This document shows, one piece after another, positions 43,273-55,029 of a stretch of DNA of 64,000 bases. Below the pieces are notes generated by a model. It did no database searches. It saw nothing but the letters and a program-made list of their open reading frames with translations, and had not been told where the DNA came from. Made by a program: the position numbers and the translations under genes. This stretch comes from Diphasiastrum complanatum. Its lineage: Eukaryota > Streptophyta > Lycopodiopsida > Lycopodiales > Lycopodiaceae. The stretch covers positions 14,214,533 through 14,278,532 of the forward strand of contig CM055098.1 in assembly GCA_029204225.1 (NCBI GenBank). The letters run 5' to 3'. The stretch's first letter is position 1, and every line of letters begins with the position of its first letter.

Positions 43273-43830
43273 ACTATGTAGCTAAAAATCCTATTCATTT
43301 TTTTGAAAATTTTCAAAGCAACCAACATTGACTGCCAAATTCAACTATTATTTTATGAATCTTGGTAATGGTCAATTTTGGATAACGTGAACGTTGGGAT
43401 AATTGATGTACACTTGAAACTTCAAAGTGTTGTTGAATACAAGAGCTCCAAACTAAATGAACTTGAATGAAATATGCTTCGTTTGAATCCTTTGGCACTC
43501 TTACAAAATGTGGTAGTAGTATTTTTTTTTCTAATCCATCCAATCGATGGTGATGAGACCCATGTACTTTTGAGACGACTATAAACATGTTCTTGTGTTT
43601 TGTAAGCTTTTTTGTTTCCATTATTTGTTGTTCTTTGTGGACTTTCAATGACTTTGTAATCTCCACTAAAGAGGATAGGCAAAATTGTTCTAATAAAGTG
43701 AAAATGTAAATAAAACTCAAAATATAGATGTGAAATAATTATAAAAAATAACAAAATGTAAATCTATTTGTCAAATAAACATAGTGACTCAAAAAAAATT
43801 GACACGAGAGTCAGTCACTTATATTAAAAA
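43273..43830. other. AT-rich stretch without gene
   Basis: Minus-strand open frames at 43313-43754 have no recognisable domain and probably are non-coding. Confidence 0.4.
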
Positions 43831-44470
43831 AACTACCAATATTTAGAATGCTCAGCAAATATGTATTATTTTCTTAAATAAAAATCTGATTCTATTAAAA
43901 ATTATAACTTTATATACATCAAGATTTGTATGAATGTATAATAGAGGATATTTTTAAATTAAAATTATAAAATAGTAAACTATTTATTTTTTTTATTTTA
44001 TATAGAAATTATTACTTTTTTTTAGTGTTTAGTTTAAAAATTAATAAATTAATAAATTTGTTACAAAAAAATCTCTTATTTCAAATATTATGAGTATTTA
44101 TAGTATAAAAATATATTTTATTAAAAAACTGATATGACACTCATTTTTCTTAAAAAATTTATTTAAAAAAATTTCAATATTTAAAATGCTCAACAAATAT
44201 GTATTGTTATCTTAGATAAAAATCTTATTCTATTAAAAATTATAACAATGTTGTATTTTTTTTATATACATAAAGATTTGTATTAAAAATATTTTTAAAC
44301 TAAAATTATAAAATAGTAGACTATTTAATTTTAATTTTTATAAAAATTACTATTTCTTTTAATGTTTAGTATTAAATTTAAAATTTAAAAATTAATATAT
44401 TTGTTACAAAAAAAAAATTATTTTAAATATGAGTGTTTGTAATATATAAAATGTATTTTATTTTCAATAA
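43828..44470 (+). repeat. AT-rich tandem duplication, about 340-bp unit
   Basis: The segment beginning CAATATTTAGAATGCTCAGC (about 43836) recurs as CAATATTTAAAATGCTCAAC (about 44176). The following 290 bp correspond in order (AAATATGTATT, TTCTATTAAAAATTATAAC, AAAATTATAAAATAGTA and TTTGTTACAAAAAAA). The copies are clearly diverged. A third, partial start may be present near 44470. Confidence 0.75.
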
Positions 44471-44534
44471 ATCAATATTAAAAAATGAGTACTTTTAAAT
44501 CGATACAAAATATATGAATTTTTTTTTTAAATAA

Positions 44535-44849
44535 CTAGTATTTCAAAAAATAAATATTAAAATCCATATTAAAAAATTTAAAATCTTTACTTTGTTTATG
44601 ACAACCCCACTTCTCAAATGGTGCAAGAGGCAGTATTGGCATCAACGACCAATTTATTGCTTTTGTTGGCTTACCATATCTTTGGCATGGATCACATGAT
44701 CTTATATAATTCGATATATCCTTGAACATAGTTGGCCACCAGTACTTGGCAGTCAATATTTTACTAATAGTGTTCTTTAAAGCAAAGTGTCCGCCAACAT
44801 CCTCTAAATGTAAGGCTTGTACAACCTTTTTAATATCTTCAGTTTCCAA
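44535..44849 (-). pseudogene. gypsy integrase zinc-domain fragment
   Basis: The minus-strand frame reads LHLEDVGGHFALKNTISKIL, TAKYWWPTMFKDISNYIRSC and DPCQRYGKPT, the HHCC domain of a gypsy integrase, and stops at APFEKWG, where the catalytic core should begin. It is of the same family as the plus-strand fragment at 55349. The rest up to about 44900 (minus, upstream) may be RNase H remnants. Confidence 0.88.
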
Positions 44850-46045
44850 ACATCTTCTTAGTTGATGATCAGCACCAAGCTTGTAGAGGACATTGTTAAT
44901 AATAGTATAAGGTGCTATCTTATATTGAAAAACTGTCTTTTTCTCCAGATCATATCCATCCTAATATATCTGATCTTTAAGATAGGTAATGATATTAGAA
45001 TATAACGAATTTGGACATAGTAACTTAGTAAATTAATCATGTATAATAAATGAATAATCACATCAATAAGTTTATAATCTATTTAGTGATTTGCATTAGC
45101 TTTTTTAAAAAAAAAAAATCTAATACTATCATTGACAAGAGTAGTCCTTCAAATACTATGATTGTTATTGTAGTCTCTTTATGAAAATAAATAAAATAAA
45201 AATATCATGTTTTTATAAAATATGTACAATTTTCAATGCAGATAGCATTAAAAAAATATGATATCAAGAATACATAATATTAATAAAACTTGGCATGACA
45301 AATCTCAAATAAATAACAATGTTATAGAAATATAAAAGGTAGTTTTCTAATTTTAAATTTGAAAAAAATACTTTTTATCAGGTCCAAAAGTCATTAAACT
45401 TGTTTAGATCATTCTAATTTTTTAAAAGCATAATTGATTTGGATCGTCAGATCAGATAAAATCAACAACCAAGATTGTCTAAAAGCCACAAGAACATTTT
45501 TTCTCCCAAGAGACTTTCTTGAAGTCCACCCCTAAAAGAAAACATAGCTCCTTTTTGTATCCCAAGAAGACCTTGACAAGCCTAAACTTGTTAACTATGA
45601 CTTTAAAAAAATGACAAAAAGAAATCAAGGCCTAAATCACTCAGTAGAAGTTTATTCACAATAATCTTTTCTACATTTACCTAGGTACTACAATTTTCTT
45701 AGAGTCCTCAACAGATTTGGCCAAAAGGAGATGCATTATTCATGAATGTTTTAACAAAAATAACAACATTTATAATTGGCATTGAATAATGCGACTGACT
45801 TCCACTTCATGTCTCTATTGCAGACAGGCCAATGGAGATCAGGGAACCAAATCTCTCACATATATATAATTTTCAAAGACCACACACATGCCATTGTAAC
45901 TCCATTCTCTATTTTTGTTGATATTGATGAGTGCCCTATATTGATGTAACTTCATTCTCTATTTTTGTTGACATTGATGAGTGCCCTATAGTGACAGATT
46001 TTAATATTAAACTTGTAGATACTTATAGATTTTATTTTTTTGGGT
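44850..46045. other. AT-rich intergenic debris with a 52-bp tandem repeat
   Basis: No gene. At 45896-45992 the unit GTAACTYCATTCTCTATTTT followed by TGTTGAYATTGATGAGTGCC occurs twice in tandem, about 50 bp apart. Confidence 0.5.
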
Positions 46046-46049
46046 CTTT

Positions 46050-46527
46050 GGTAAAAGTAATCACTTCCAAGTTATTAGATCTTCTCAATCTACTTTTATT
46101 TGTCAAGAGAAGTATGCTAATTCTATTCTAGAAAGATTTCATATGGTAGATGCAAAAGCTAGTGATACACCTATGGAGTCTCATGTAAAGCTAATTGTAA
46201 GAGGTAATGAAAGATCCTTCAGGGACATTACTCTCTATAGGAAGCTAGTTGGTTCACTCATATATCTAGCCATTACTAGACCAGATCTAAGCTATTGTGT
46301 TGGAATATTGAGTCAATTCATGCAAAATCCTAGTGAGGAGCATTGGAAGCTAGGAAAGCGAGTTTTGAGGTACATCATTGGAACTCGAGATTTTGGCATA
46401 TTGTATGAGGGATCTTCACCTATCTTTTTTTATTTTTAGATTCGGACTATGCTGGAGATGTAATGGATAGGAAATCTATTAGTGCTCATTGTATTTTCAT
46501 AGGTGATGGAGCTATGTCATGGATGTC
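46050..46527 (+). pseudogene. copia RT end and RNase H start
   Basis: Plus-strand frames show a segment before RNase H: SILERFHMVDAKASDTPMES, DITLYRKLVGSLIYLAITRP, LSYCVGILSQFMQNP and GKRVLRYIIGTRDFGILYEG. After a stop (46437) comes DSDYAGDVMDRKSISAH, the first RNase H block, ending with AMSWMSK at 46527. There the sequence turns directly into minus-strand protease of another copia copy. Confidence 0.9.
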
Positions 46528-47556
46528 AAAAGACATCCTTCCTTTTGATCATACAAGCATCTCCATTAGACTCCACCTTGAGACCTTTACTTAGCATTTG
46601 ACTCACACTAAGCAAATTCTTGGTAATAGATGGAATAAACAAGACATCCTCCAAATGAACATCCCTATTTGTAGAGAGAGAATTAGGAATTGTGCTAATC
46701 CCTTTGATTGCACACTCACCATCATTGGCTGTGTAGATCACCCTCTTGTCATCTCCATATGGCAACAAAGAAGTGAAGTACTCTTTGTGAAAGGTCATGT
46801 GTGAACTTGCTCCATTATCAATCCACGAAGGATCTAGATCTCCATCATTAGCAAGCATGCATGAAGACATCACAAAGGCATCATCATTTGCATCTTGAAC
46901 ATCCAAACCATCCTCATCAAGAGTAAGATTACCTTGCTTGCCTCCTTGATCTCTCTTCTTCTTGTAGCACTCACTTTCAAAGTGTCCTTTGATGCCACAA
47001 TAGAAGCACTTGAGCTTTGATCTATCCTTCTTTTTTCCACTTGAAGAAGCATCCACTTGATCTTGCCCTTTATACCACTTACTTTTGGTTTTTCCCTTTA
47101 TGAACATAGCATCCTCTTGAAGTGGTGATGTAGATCCACCTCTTGCTTGAAGCCTATATTCCTCATTGATCGAGATCTCTTGAAGATCTATCAAACTTGG
47201 CAAAGTTTTTTGAATAGCAATGCTTTGAACAATGTTAGCATGAGCATCCAACAAGCCATTAAGAATCACGTGAATAAGCTCTCCTTCCTTAATGCTTTCA
47301 TCAATGCAAGCCACTTACCATCTTCCTTGAGAAGCTCATTGGTAACATTCATCTTTATCATGTGTAGAGCCTTCTTGGCCCTCTTGTCATATCTCACTTG
47401 ATCTTGTTGACTGATGGTCTCTTCTCCAAACCTACAACAATATTCAAAACATCATTCATCTCAAGAAGTGACTCCATCCCTCACTTTCCACAATGAATAG
47501 CTACTTAAGATAAGCCTATCATTGGCTTCCAACATGACTCCAATTGAGGTTGCCAT
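46526..47556 (-). pseudogene. copia gag and protease
   Basis: The start is the minus-strand ATG at 47556 (MATSIGVMLEANDRLILSSY), a typical copia gag start. Frame breaks follow, then the frame 47314-46526 covers ELIHVILNGLLDAHANIVQS, RGGSTSPLQEDAMF, the CCHC knuckle CFYCGIKGHFESECYKK and the protease (SWIDNGASSHMTF, with Asn in the place usually taken by Ser; DGECAIKGISTIPNSL; FIPSITKNLLSVSQML). It breaks off in the protease at the inverted junction at 46526. The 5' LTR is at 48145-48794, so only the 5' third of the element remains. Confidence 0.9.
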
Positions 47557-48132
47557 GTAGCAATGACCTGATCTTCTTTTTCAACCTGTTTCAATGCACA
47601 TGAACAACAACAAATGCTTTCAAAAGAAATCACCAAGATTTAAAGCTATCTCACAAACTCTCTTCTAGCACTTATACCAAGCAAATCAACACATAGAATC
47701 GTGGAATCTTGATCACCTATGATCTATCCTCAATCTAATGACTTTTTCCACTTCCTAAGATTGAAACACACTCAAATGAAGTCTAGAAACCTCACTATCT
47801 AGATATCTAATCAAAATTAGGGTTTTGACAAAATCACAAAAAATTGACTATTCCAAATCTACATGCAAATGCTGAAATTTTGATTATGCCATCTAATAGC
47901 CACCAGTTAGGCTGATCTAATGATCCAAAATCGGCCAAATCTAGTATGTGAATCAAAAATTGGAATTGATCAAGTTTATAGACCTATATAGGATTTTGAT
48001 CTACAAAAGATCCAATCTACAAAAGCAAAAAACTTGATTTTGGTGTAGAATCCCCTCTAGCATGCTCTAGCCTTGATATCTTCACCAAATTATTGATAGA
48101 TATGATTTCCTCCTTCATAACATGAAACACAA
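47557..48132 (-). other. 5' leader of the minus-strand copia element
   Basis: This is the stretch between the gag start (47556) and the primer-binding site. It is AT-rich and has no ORF of note, as is usual for such leaders. Confidence 0.6.
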
Positions 48133-48144
48133 GCTTTGATACCA
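48133..48144 (-). other. Primer-binding site of the minus-strand copia element
   Basis: The minus strand reads TGGTATCAAAGC directly after the LTR end, a variant of the initiator tRNA-Met site TGGTATCAGAGC. Confidence 0.88.
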
Positions 48145-48794
48145 TGTGAAGGATTTCAGATCATTAAGATCCAATCCACTTAAAAGATCTTTGGCTAGAA
48201 AGAGAAATACACTACCAATCTCACCAATGTAGAAAAATCAGCATCTACACACAAAATGAGATGCAAACACTAATAGAACTTGATCAAACTAGAATGAAAT
48301 GATAAAGTACTGTTGTTGTCCATAAAAAACCAGAAAGCTACTATATTTCACACGTGTGGATCCATAAATAGCAAATATAGATCATTCTACAAATAAAATT
48401 GCATGCAATCACAAGCAAAGTGCACCAAAGAATAGTAGAACCCAAGAGAACCATGTATAAGCATGAAATGAGATAGAGAAGAGAGAGAAGATCACTCTCT
48501 CCACGAGTTACATCCTTTTATAACAGGTCCAAACCCTATTTGGCCACCTGGCTTTTCTTCCAAAATGCTAACCCTACTATTTTTGGGTCTAGATTCAAAG
48601 TACCCAACATTCAAATTTGAATCTACTCAAACTCGCCTTCTAACTTTCCCACATTTTCAAAAAGTGTTTATTCAATTGACATTTAGACTAATGAACTTTG
48701 AAAATTCAATCTCTAAGTCTAAATATAAAGTCGGCCTCAATATGCCAAATATGAAAATATAGCAAATATGATCAAACTAGTTGAATCTTTCACA
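48145..48794 (-). repeat. 5' LTR of the minus-strand copia element
   Basis: On the minus strand it starts TGTGAAAGATTCAACTAG at 48794 and ends CCTTCACA at 48145, next to the primer-binding site. The terminal TGTGAA/TTCACA is an inverted repeat. It contains CACACGTGTG at 48349-48358. The LTR at 16614 is related. Confidence 0.88.
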
Positions 48795-49385
48795 GTTGGG
48801 TGATTTGGCTCCACAATATCCTTTCAATGTGTTTGTAAACTTGGTCTTGGGGTGGTCATTACAATACTAATATGGCTTCACACATGTAAGAGAATCATAT
48901 CAATTTTATTTATAAATTTGGCCTCTAAAGTGCCCAAATTAGCTAGTTGACAAAATTTCACACTCCCTGTTCAACTATACTTGCTATTTTCATAGTATAA
49001 GTTTGCTCTATTTTAAGAATGTTTCATTACTTTAAGCATCTATAACTATAAAATGGAGAGATTTCAGAATTGATATAAAGAATAGTGTCCCTATTGGATG
49101 TTTCACTATTTCTTATACCAAATTTACATATCAAGATGAAAATACTACATGAAGAAGTACACAAAATCATAATGAATGGATTCCTCCATGTTTTCACCTA
49201 TGATATATCTATAAAATAGCAACAGACGTGTGAAATAAAAAATATGAATGAGTGCATGCTTGCTTCCTCTATATTGCACAACATACACTCCATGGATGAG
49301 CCTCCATCGTCATCTTGCCATAAAAAATTTTCAAACTTTGGAAATAATATTTCTAGGATATACTCTGGTGTCTTCATATTGGACT
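48795..49385. other. Intergenic sequence without gene
   Basis: The small open frames here (for example 49198-49395 minus) have no recognisable motif. The gypsy element starts to be recognisable only near 49390. Confidence 0.4.
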
Positions 49386-49389
49386 TGAA

Positions 49390-51260
49390 GAACACATTAA
49401 GGCCACAGGAAATAGCTTTAGTTTATCTCGTGGAAAAACTTCGCCATAAACCTTCAAAGCTTATTATTAAAAGTGATCACCATAGACTTAAGTATTTCTT
49501 AAGTTAGCAACAACTTACGGACAAACAAAAGAGATGGTTAGCACAAGCTATTGAATATCTCAAGGGCAAGGAAAATCAAGTTGCTGATGCTTTATCAAGG
49601 TTGTGGAGAATGCAAATGTGTGACACAGGCGAATCTTTGGAGGAGTATATTTCTATTCTCCTAGATGCAAAAGAGAATTGCATGTCCACAAAACAAGACC
49701 AAGCCTCACAAGGGTTATGGTGCATGTTAGAAAAGTGCATATTGAACCCCTTCATTTCTTTGGAAAATGATTGGAAGTCCATCATCTTGGATGAGTATAC
49801 CGAGGATGTAACTGTGACGCAAATTATGGGAAACTTATCGGACCCCAAAGCTGGAGAACAATCTCGTTACCAACTTAAAGATGGGATTTTAGTATATGAA
49901 ATAAAAGGATAGTCCTAGTGCCATATTCAAAGTTGGTACCTCAGATTTTTTATGAACTACACTCGTCTCCTAGTGCTGGTCACTCTGGAATACTAAAGAC
50001 CTATCAAAGAGTTAAAAGCCTTTTCAAATGTCAAGGGATGAAGCAAGAAATCTACAAGATGATTCAGGAATGCACCGCATGTCTAGTCCACAAACTAGAA
50101 CATGTTAAGAAACCTGGGTTGGTACAACCACTATCGGTTCCTTCTCAACGGTGGGAAAGCATTAGATTGGATTTCATTTCATCTCTTCCAACAACATTGG
50201 GAGGATTCAATGGAATTTATGTGGTGGTGGACCGACTGATAAAATATGCCCATTTCATTCCCTACAATACTACTTATGGTGCAGCACATGTGGCACAACT
50301 ATTTCTTAAAAATATTTTCAAATTGCATGGACCACCAAAGGAAATAGTGTGTGACAGAGATCCAAGATTTGCTAAACAGTTTCGGAAGGAGATGATGGAA
50401 AAGTTCAAGACCAAGCTATGCTTGAGTACTGCATTCCACCCCAGAGACTGATTGACAGACATAAAAGGTAAATCAATGGTTGGAATGTTACTTGAGGCAT
50501 TTTGTGGCAGACCAACAAACAAAAATGATTGATTGGTTGTATTTGGTTGAGTTCAGTTACAACTCAACACCCCACATGTCGACTGGAATGACCCCATTTT
50601 ATGCATTGTACGGATGTAAGAGCCAATTGACACGGAGCTGGCGGATGTAACAGTGGCGGCAATAGCAGATGAATTGTAGAATATGCAAAACATCCTCAAG
50701 GCGAATCAAGACCATAAGTGAGAGGCTCAACAAAAGATGAAATATTATGCTAGCAAGCGTCGGTAATTTTGGGAGTTCCACAAAGGGGATTATGTGTATA
50801 TACGAATACAACCCTACCGCCAATCAGTATCAAAGAAAACCCAAGTGAGAAGCTATCTCCTCGATTTTATGGGTCATTTCAAATCATCAAACGGGTAGGG
50901 GAATTAGCATATTTGCTGGATTCACCAACCCTAGCAAAAATGCGTAATGTGTTCCATGTCAGCTTGTTGAAGAAACATATTGGTAGAAATGTTTAAACAG
51001 TGGTGGAATTGCCACCAATCAACGAAGAATAGAATTTGGTAGTGGAACTAGAGGCAGTGGTTGGTTACCGAGACAAATAATTACGAAATGGGAAGCAAAT
51101 ACAACAGTACTTGATCAAATGGAAAGGGCTACCTCCTGAAGACAACATGTGGGAAGATCATTCCTACCTAAAGAGATGACCTACAATTTTGGAAACAGCG
51201 AGCCAGGGGTCTCATGGAGCACAATACTTGACAAAAAACTACATGGTCTTCCTTTTTGAG
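49390..51260 (+). pseudogene. gypsy pol fragment: RNase H end, integrase, chromodomain
   Basis: RNase H end: IIKSDHHRLKYFLS, then QVADALSRL. Integrase: zinc domain (HSSPSAGHSG, CTACLVHK), core Asp in RLDFISSLPTT and VCDRDPRF; in the third frame, at the position of the catalytic Glu, a stop codon is found (about 50463, before KVNQWLECYLRHF). C-terminal: PRFYGSFQIIKRVGELAYLL and MRNVFHVSLLKKH. Chromodomain: VVGYRDK, then QYLIKWKGLPPEDNMWED (about 51058-51160). Frameshifts near 49915, 50450 and 50765. Confidence 0.92.
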
Positions 51261-51286
51261 GGCAAAAATGCTTAAAGTAAGGGGAG

Positions 51287-51842
51287 TGTCATGTGTTGTA
51301 TGTAATTAGCCCATGAGCTTATTAATGGATTGCCAAATATAGCCATGGAGCTAAATTAGACTAGAACTAGTCATTGAGATTGTTAATAAAGAGGCTCAAA
51401 CAACCACACCATATCTATATTGGTGGGAATTGAAATAATGGTTGTAAGGCCCAAATTAAGGTAACAAGGCCCCAAATATCAATTAGAGGCACTAAAGGCC
51501 CACTATAAACTAATTTGGAGGCTATTCTACTTTTGTGATTTTTGAACTTTTGGCGATCTTGAAGCTCTCTTTGTGAGGTTTCTTGATAGTATTTGTGGTT
51601 CATGTGTCTACAATCCCATGAGAGCTATACAATCACATGAGAGCTATGGTCATGCTCTAGTTTCAAACCTAATCTTGTGAATGATCAATAATGATGAATA
51701 ATGGATTCTTACTTTGCCTATTTTGGTGAAGTTTTGCTATCTTCTTGATTTCTTGAGTATCTTCTTGATTTCTTGTATTTCTATTACAATTTGATGTTCA
51801 TGAATGGATTAGATGTTTTAATGCTAAGGTTGGCACATGACA
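51287..51842 (+). repeat. 3' LTR of the chromodomain gypsy element
   Basis: It follows the polypurine tract AGTAAGGGGAG and starts TGTCATGTG; it ends CACATGACA, the exact inverted complement of its first nine bases. The length is 556 bp. The ORFs within it are spurious. Confidence 0.9.
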
Positions 51843-52481
51843 GTGTGTCATGTTCTGCAATGTCCCCAACATTCCCTTAGTGATGCAGCTGACTATTGTA
51901 AACTTCGGACATTCACTTAGTGCCCGAGTGGCTGTGGGTGTGTGATTATGAAAAGCTAGACATATTGTAGAAGCAACTTTCATACACCAAAACAACTTAC
52001 ATGAGAAGTAGGAACATACACAAATACAATCGATTATATTTGCTTGTTCGAATTGATAATGAAAATCATATAATCATATGCCATGCCAAGAAAAATAATA
52101 CCATATGAACTACCAAATCTGTATTATATTTGCACTATATACTGCATGGCCATCTACACTATGTGCAAACAACGATACTTGACAACACCATCGAGTTAAT
52201 AATCTAGTAGAGTAAGAAAAACCGGTCCATAACCCCCAAATAAACATTTGTCCGAACTAATAATAAAATAATCAATTGTCCGCATCAATTGCCTTATCAT
52301 CAACGAACACAGATAACTTTCTAAACATGGATCTGGATCAACGGGTTGGAGACTTTTCGAAGCCATAGATGCAGCTTGCGCTTCTACATAAGTTGGCAAT
52401 GCACTATTTAGCAAATTACATGTTGCTACTCAATCAAAATATGCAAAAAAATAACTTGATGGTTAGGGTAACTTACTAGCT
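51843..52481. other. Intergenic region downstream of the methyltransferase relic
   Basis: No conserved domain. On the minus strand this follows the end of the methyltransferase gene and may include its 3' UTR. The 72-codon minus-strand frame at 52196-52414 has no recognisable motif. Confidence 0.4.
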
Positions 52482-53925
52482 CTAAAAATCGTCCACGTCC
52501 CAATCGTCAAGACATTGTTCCTCATCTTCCGAATCAATAGGTGTAGCATGGCTAGTAGATGAAAGGGCTCCTGCAACATTATTTTATAGTTAGAGAAAAG
52601 TAATGTTGTTTTACTATTCACTCAAAAGACAGAAGGGAATGTAGGTAATGCATATTGTAATGGCGGTCAACATGGCTCTCAACAACAGGGAGAATCCATG
52701 GCAACACAATGTCGCTCTGTAGCTCTACATGCAAGAATAGTCGACCCGCACCCAACCAAAGGATCAAAGACAACTCCATCCTTTTTGCAAAAAGTCTCCT
52801 CCATAAATTGCATGAACAAAGGACTTTTCTCATCACCATCGCGCAAAAGCAATGATGTACCATGATCTAGCATTTGATGTGCAGGCGAAAAATAATGTGT
52901 CCATGTACTGGAATCACTTTTGAACAACGCTGGATTCGAGATGTCTTCACCAGCACCTGAATGGAAAGACTGACAGTTTGTGCCACCCAAAATGTACACA
53001 TCCATTGAAACAACCTGCAAAAATTCGAATACCAACAACCATTGTAACTCTTTGATGTGCATCCCCATCACACAACAAGAAACAAAAAGAACAATTATGT
53101 GTTTACCTACACACCATCTATACCAATGCCAAATGGAAGCACTCCTGTAAGACATACACTTCTATGTAAAACATGACCAATGCATCGAAGGGTGCAAAAA
53201 CAATTCTCTACACGCACACCACGAGTATCAACATGTAACTTTCCCTTCTTGTGGCTTTCAAATAAAGCTTTCTCCTCATCAGGACAAGATCCCTCCGAAA
53301 AATCCAACCACCATGCGTTGTTGGAAATCTCCCATTGAGAAAGACCACCACTTTTGGACAACTGGTAATTCTCGGAGTACATGGACATGGTCAGAATATC
53401 AACTTATACCTTATTGTCACCAGAGTCATGAGATACTCCTTAATCAGCTCAGGGCTGTGGATGCGCATAAGCACCACCTTCCGCCATTCTGGTTGAGGAT
53501 GCAGAAGGGCCGTGACGTTAGCCGGCGTCAATTTTAGAAGGTCCACCTTTTTTTGGTAACTATAGCCACCTCTTGTCGTGATGTCTAGATATTGTTTAAC
53601 AAAGAGCATCGACTGTTCAGCATCAAGTATGACAAATATTTTCTGGTACCAATGTTGATGTACTGCAGCAGGTCCACCATGAGTGTTATTAGAGTGGGGC
53701 AGGACGGTGGAAGTGGATGGAAGATCTATTTTTGGAGGAGATGAAGTGGTAGGGGGTGGAGAAGCATCTTGGAGTGAGATAGTGTGAGGTGGAGAAGTAG
53801 CGTGAGGTGAGGTAGTGCGAGGCGAAGAAGCTCGTGCATGGTGGGATCATGTTGGAGTGTGGAGGTGGTGGCTTTGGCCTGAGCGGCATACTGGATATCA
53901 TGGTCGAAGCTGCAGTCTCCGCCAT
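52482..53925 (-). pseudogene. Intron-containing beta-class DNA amino-methyltransferase relic
   Basis: Minus strand. A good start is ATG 53925 in the context AAAATGGCG. The N-terminal part is Ser/Pro/His-rich; then GGPAAVHQHWYQKIFVILDA, TTRGGYSYQKKVDLLKL and HPQPEWRKVVLMRIHSPELI. Around 53410 either a short intron (GTATAAG) or a frameshift follows. Next come LSKSGGLSQWEISNNAWWLD, a motif IV-like LPFGIGIDG (expected D-P-P-F; the Asp is missing), a GT-AG intron (about 53015-53112), YILGGTNCQSFHSGAGED, HYFSPAHQMLDHGTSLLLRD and the motif I-like VVFDPLVGCGSTILACRATE with RHCVAMDS. A frameshift follows; a 51-bp intron (52571-52621) and a last exon ending in CLDDWDVDDF and TAG (52482) fit. Motif IV before motif I is beta-class order. 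It could be a recently dead host gene or a gene carried by an element. The target base cannot be told. Confidence 0.7.
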
Positions 53926-54059
53926 TTTGGAGGTCAAAATGGAAGAATGTGAGCTGGAGGTGTTGGTAGTCAGGATTTGATGAATGGAAAGTCGAAAATG
54001 GTATAAGGCTGGTGGATGGATGCACATTGGACAATGACATTAAGTGGGCCATTGTCACA

Positions 54060-54990
54060 TGATATCAAAGGATGAGGATGGCGGGGTGATATTGATGGCA
54101 ATTGTAGCAGAGCACTCAAAGCTCGTCGTAAGCTAGGAAAAGGGCGTCGGGACGGTCGTGTGACGGTCGTGCGATGGTCGTGCGGTAGTGCTTGACGTGC
54201 TCTGCCAAGGCTTCGGATGTGGGCTCTGGTGACGCTACTAGCCTTTATCCAGACGCATACTGTACATGTGCCTGTTGTGAAGGTCTTTGAAGGGAGGAAC
54301 AATGGTGGAATGAAGAGAGGGGGATCTTGCATGTGATCTAGCTTGAACTGGAAGCGTCGATCTTGAGGAAAATTTATAATGGCACAAAGGCCAACAACAA
54401 AACGGAGTGGAGGACTCCCAAAAACATCATAGAAATAGCCAAAGTTCTTAACTTGGATGAATCCAATACGGACAACAAAAACAAAAATATTCTTATTGGT
54501 CTTCGAAGCTAGTTGATATTTATGAAGAATTTCAAAATTTGGGAGGGGGGGAGCCGAAAATGGTAGAGAAAAAGAATAGAAAGCCAATCTAATCAAATAA
54601 TGAAAAATAAGAGGTAAATTATCATCTAAAGCAGTGAAATACTCTAGAACAACGATGAACTGCTTTTTGATTACCTTCAACTCGTCTTCTGTATTCTTGA
54701 GGGACTGCTAGTCTTCTTGGAGTGTGGCACATAGTGTTGCCACCTCCGTATCTCGTGTGGTCAGAGCAACCTCATGAACAACTTGTTGATCCTGGTAGAG
54801 TTGGATTCACCGAGCTGAAGGGTCTTTGTAATACTCGGCTTGCTTTCTTTGGAGCTTTTGAGTGGCCGGTGTCTCTTCTTCTACAGAAGCGATGACTTGA
54901 TCTAAGGTGGCCTAGAGTGCCGGTTCTGCTGCTTAGCTTGTTGGACTTGGAGTTCTAAGTTCACAAACCAACAAAAAGTTTTCGACAATC
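54060..54990 (-). pseudogene. Decayed coiled-coil ORF upstream of the methyltransferase relic
   Basis: The minus strand from about 54925 reads, with stops, VIASVEEETPATQKLQRKQA, EYYKDPSAR, DQQVVHEVALTTRDTEV and SLKNTEDELKVIKKQFIVVL, a helical stretch with heptad character. The open frame 54680-53970 continues (FYSFSLPFSAPPLPNFEIL, FGSPPLRFVVGLCAIINFPQ) but its second half may be non-coding. I do not recognise it. It is similar in type, not clearly in sequence, to the coiled-coil ORF at 13.0-13.8 kb, and so may be the 3' ORF of a gypsy element. Confidence 0.35.
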
Positions 54991-55029
54991 TTAAACTGAA
55001 GTATTACATGCTCTAGTTTTACGACCTCC

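Larger units (their letters stand above)
49390..51842 (+). mobile_element. 5'-truncated chromodomain gypsy element with 3' LTR
   Basis: The element starts inside RNase H, runs through integrase and a chromodomain, and ends in a 3' LTR with clean borders. No RT, protease, gag or 5' LTR are left. Frame breaks are few but fatal. The order integrase-chromodomain-polypurine tract-LTR is that of plant chromoviruses. Confidence 0.92.

Noticed and set aside
54100-54260. Arg/His-rich part of the minus-strand frame 53970-54680
   Set aside because: The composition (repeated GGTCGTG words on the plus strand) suggests simple-sequence origin and no domain is seen.
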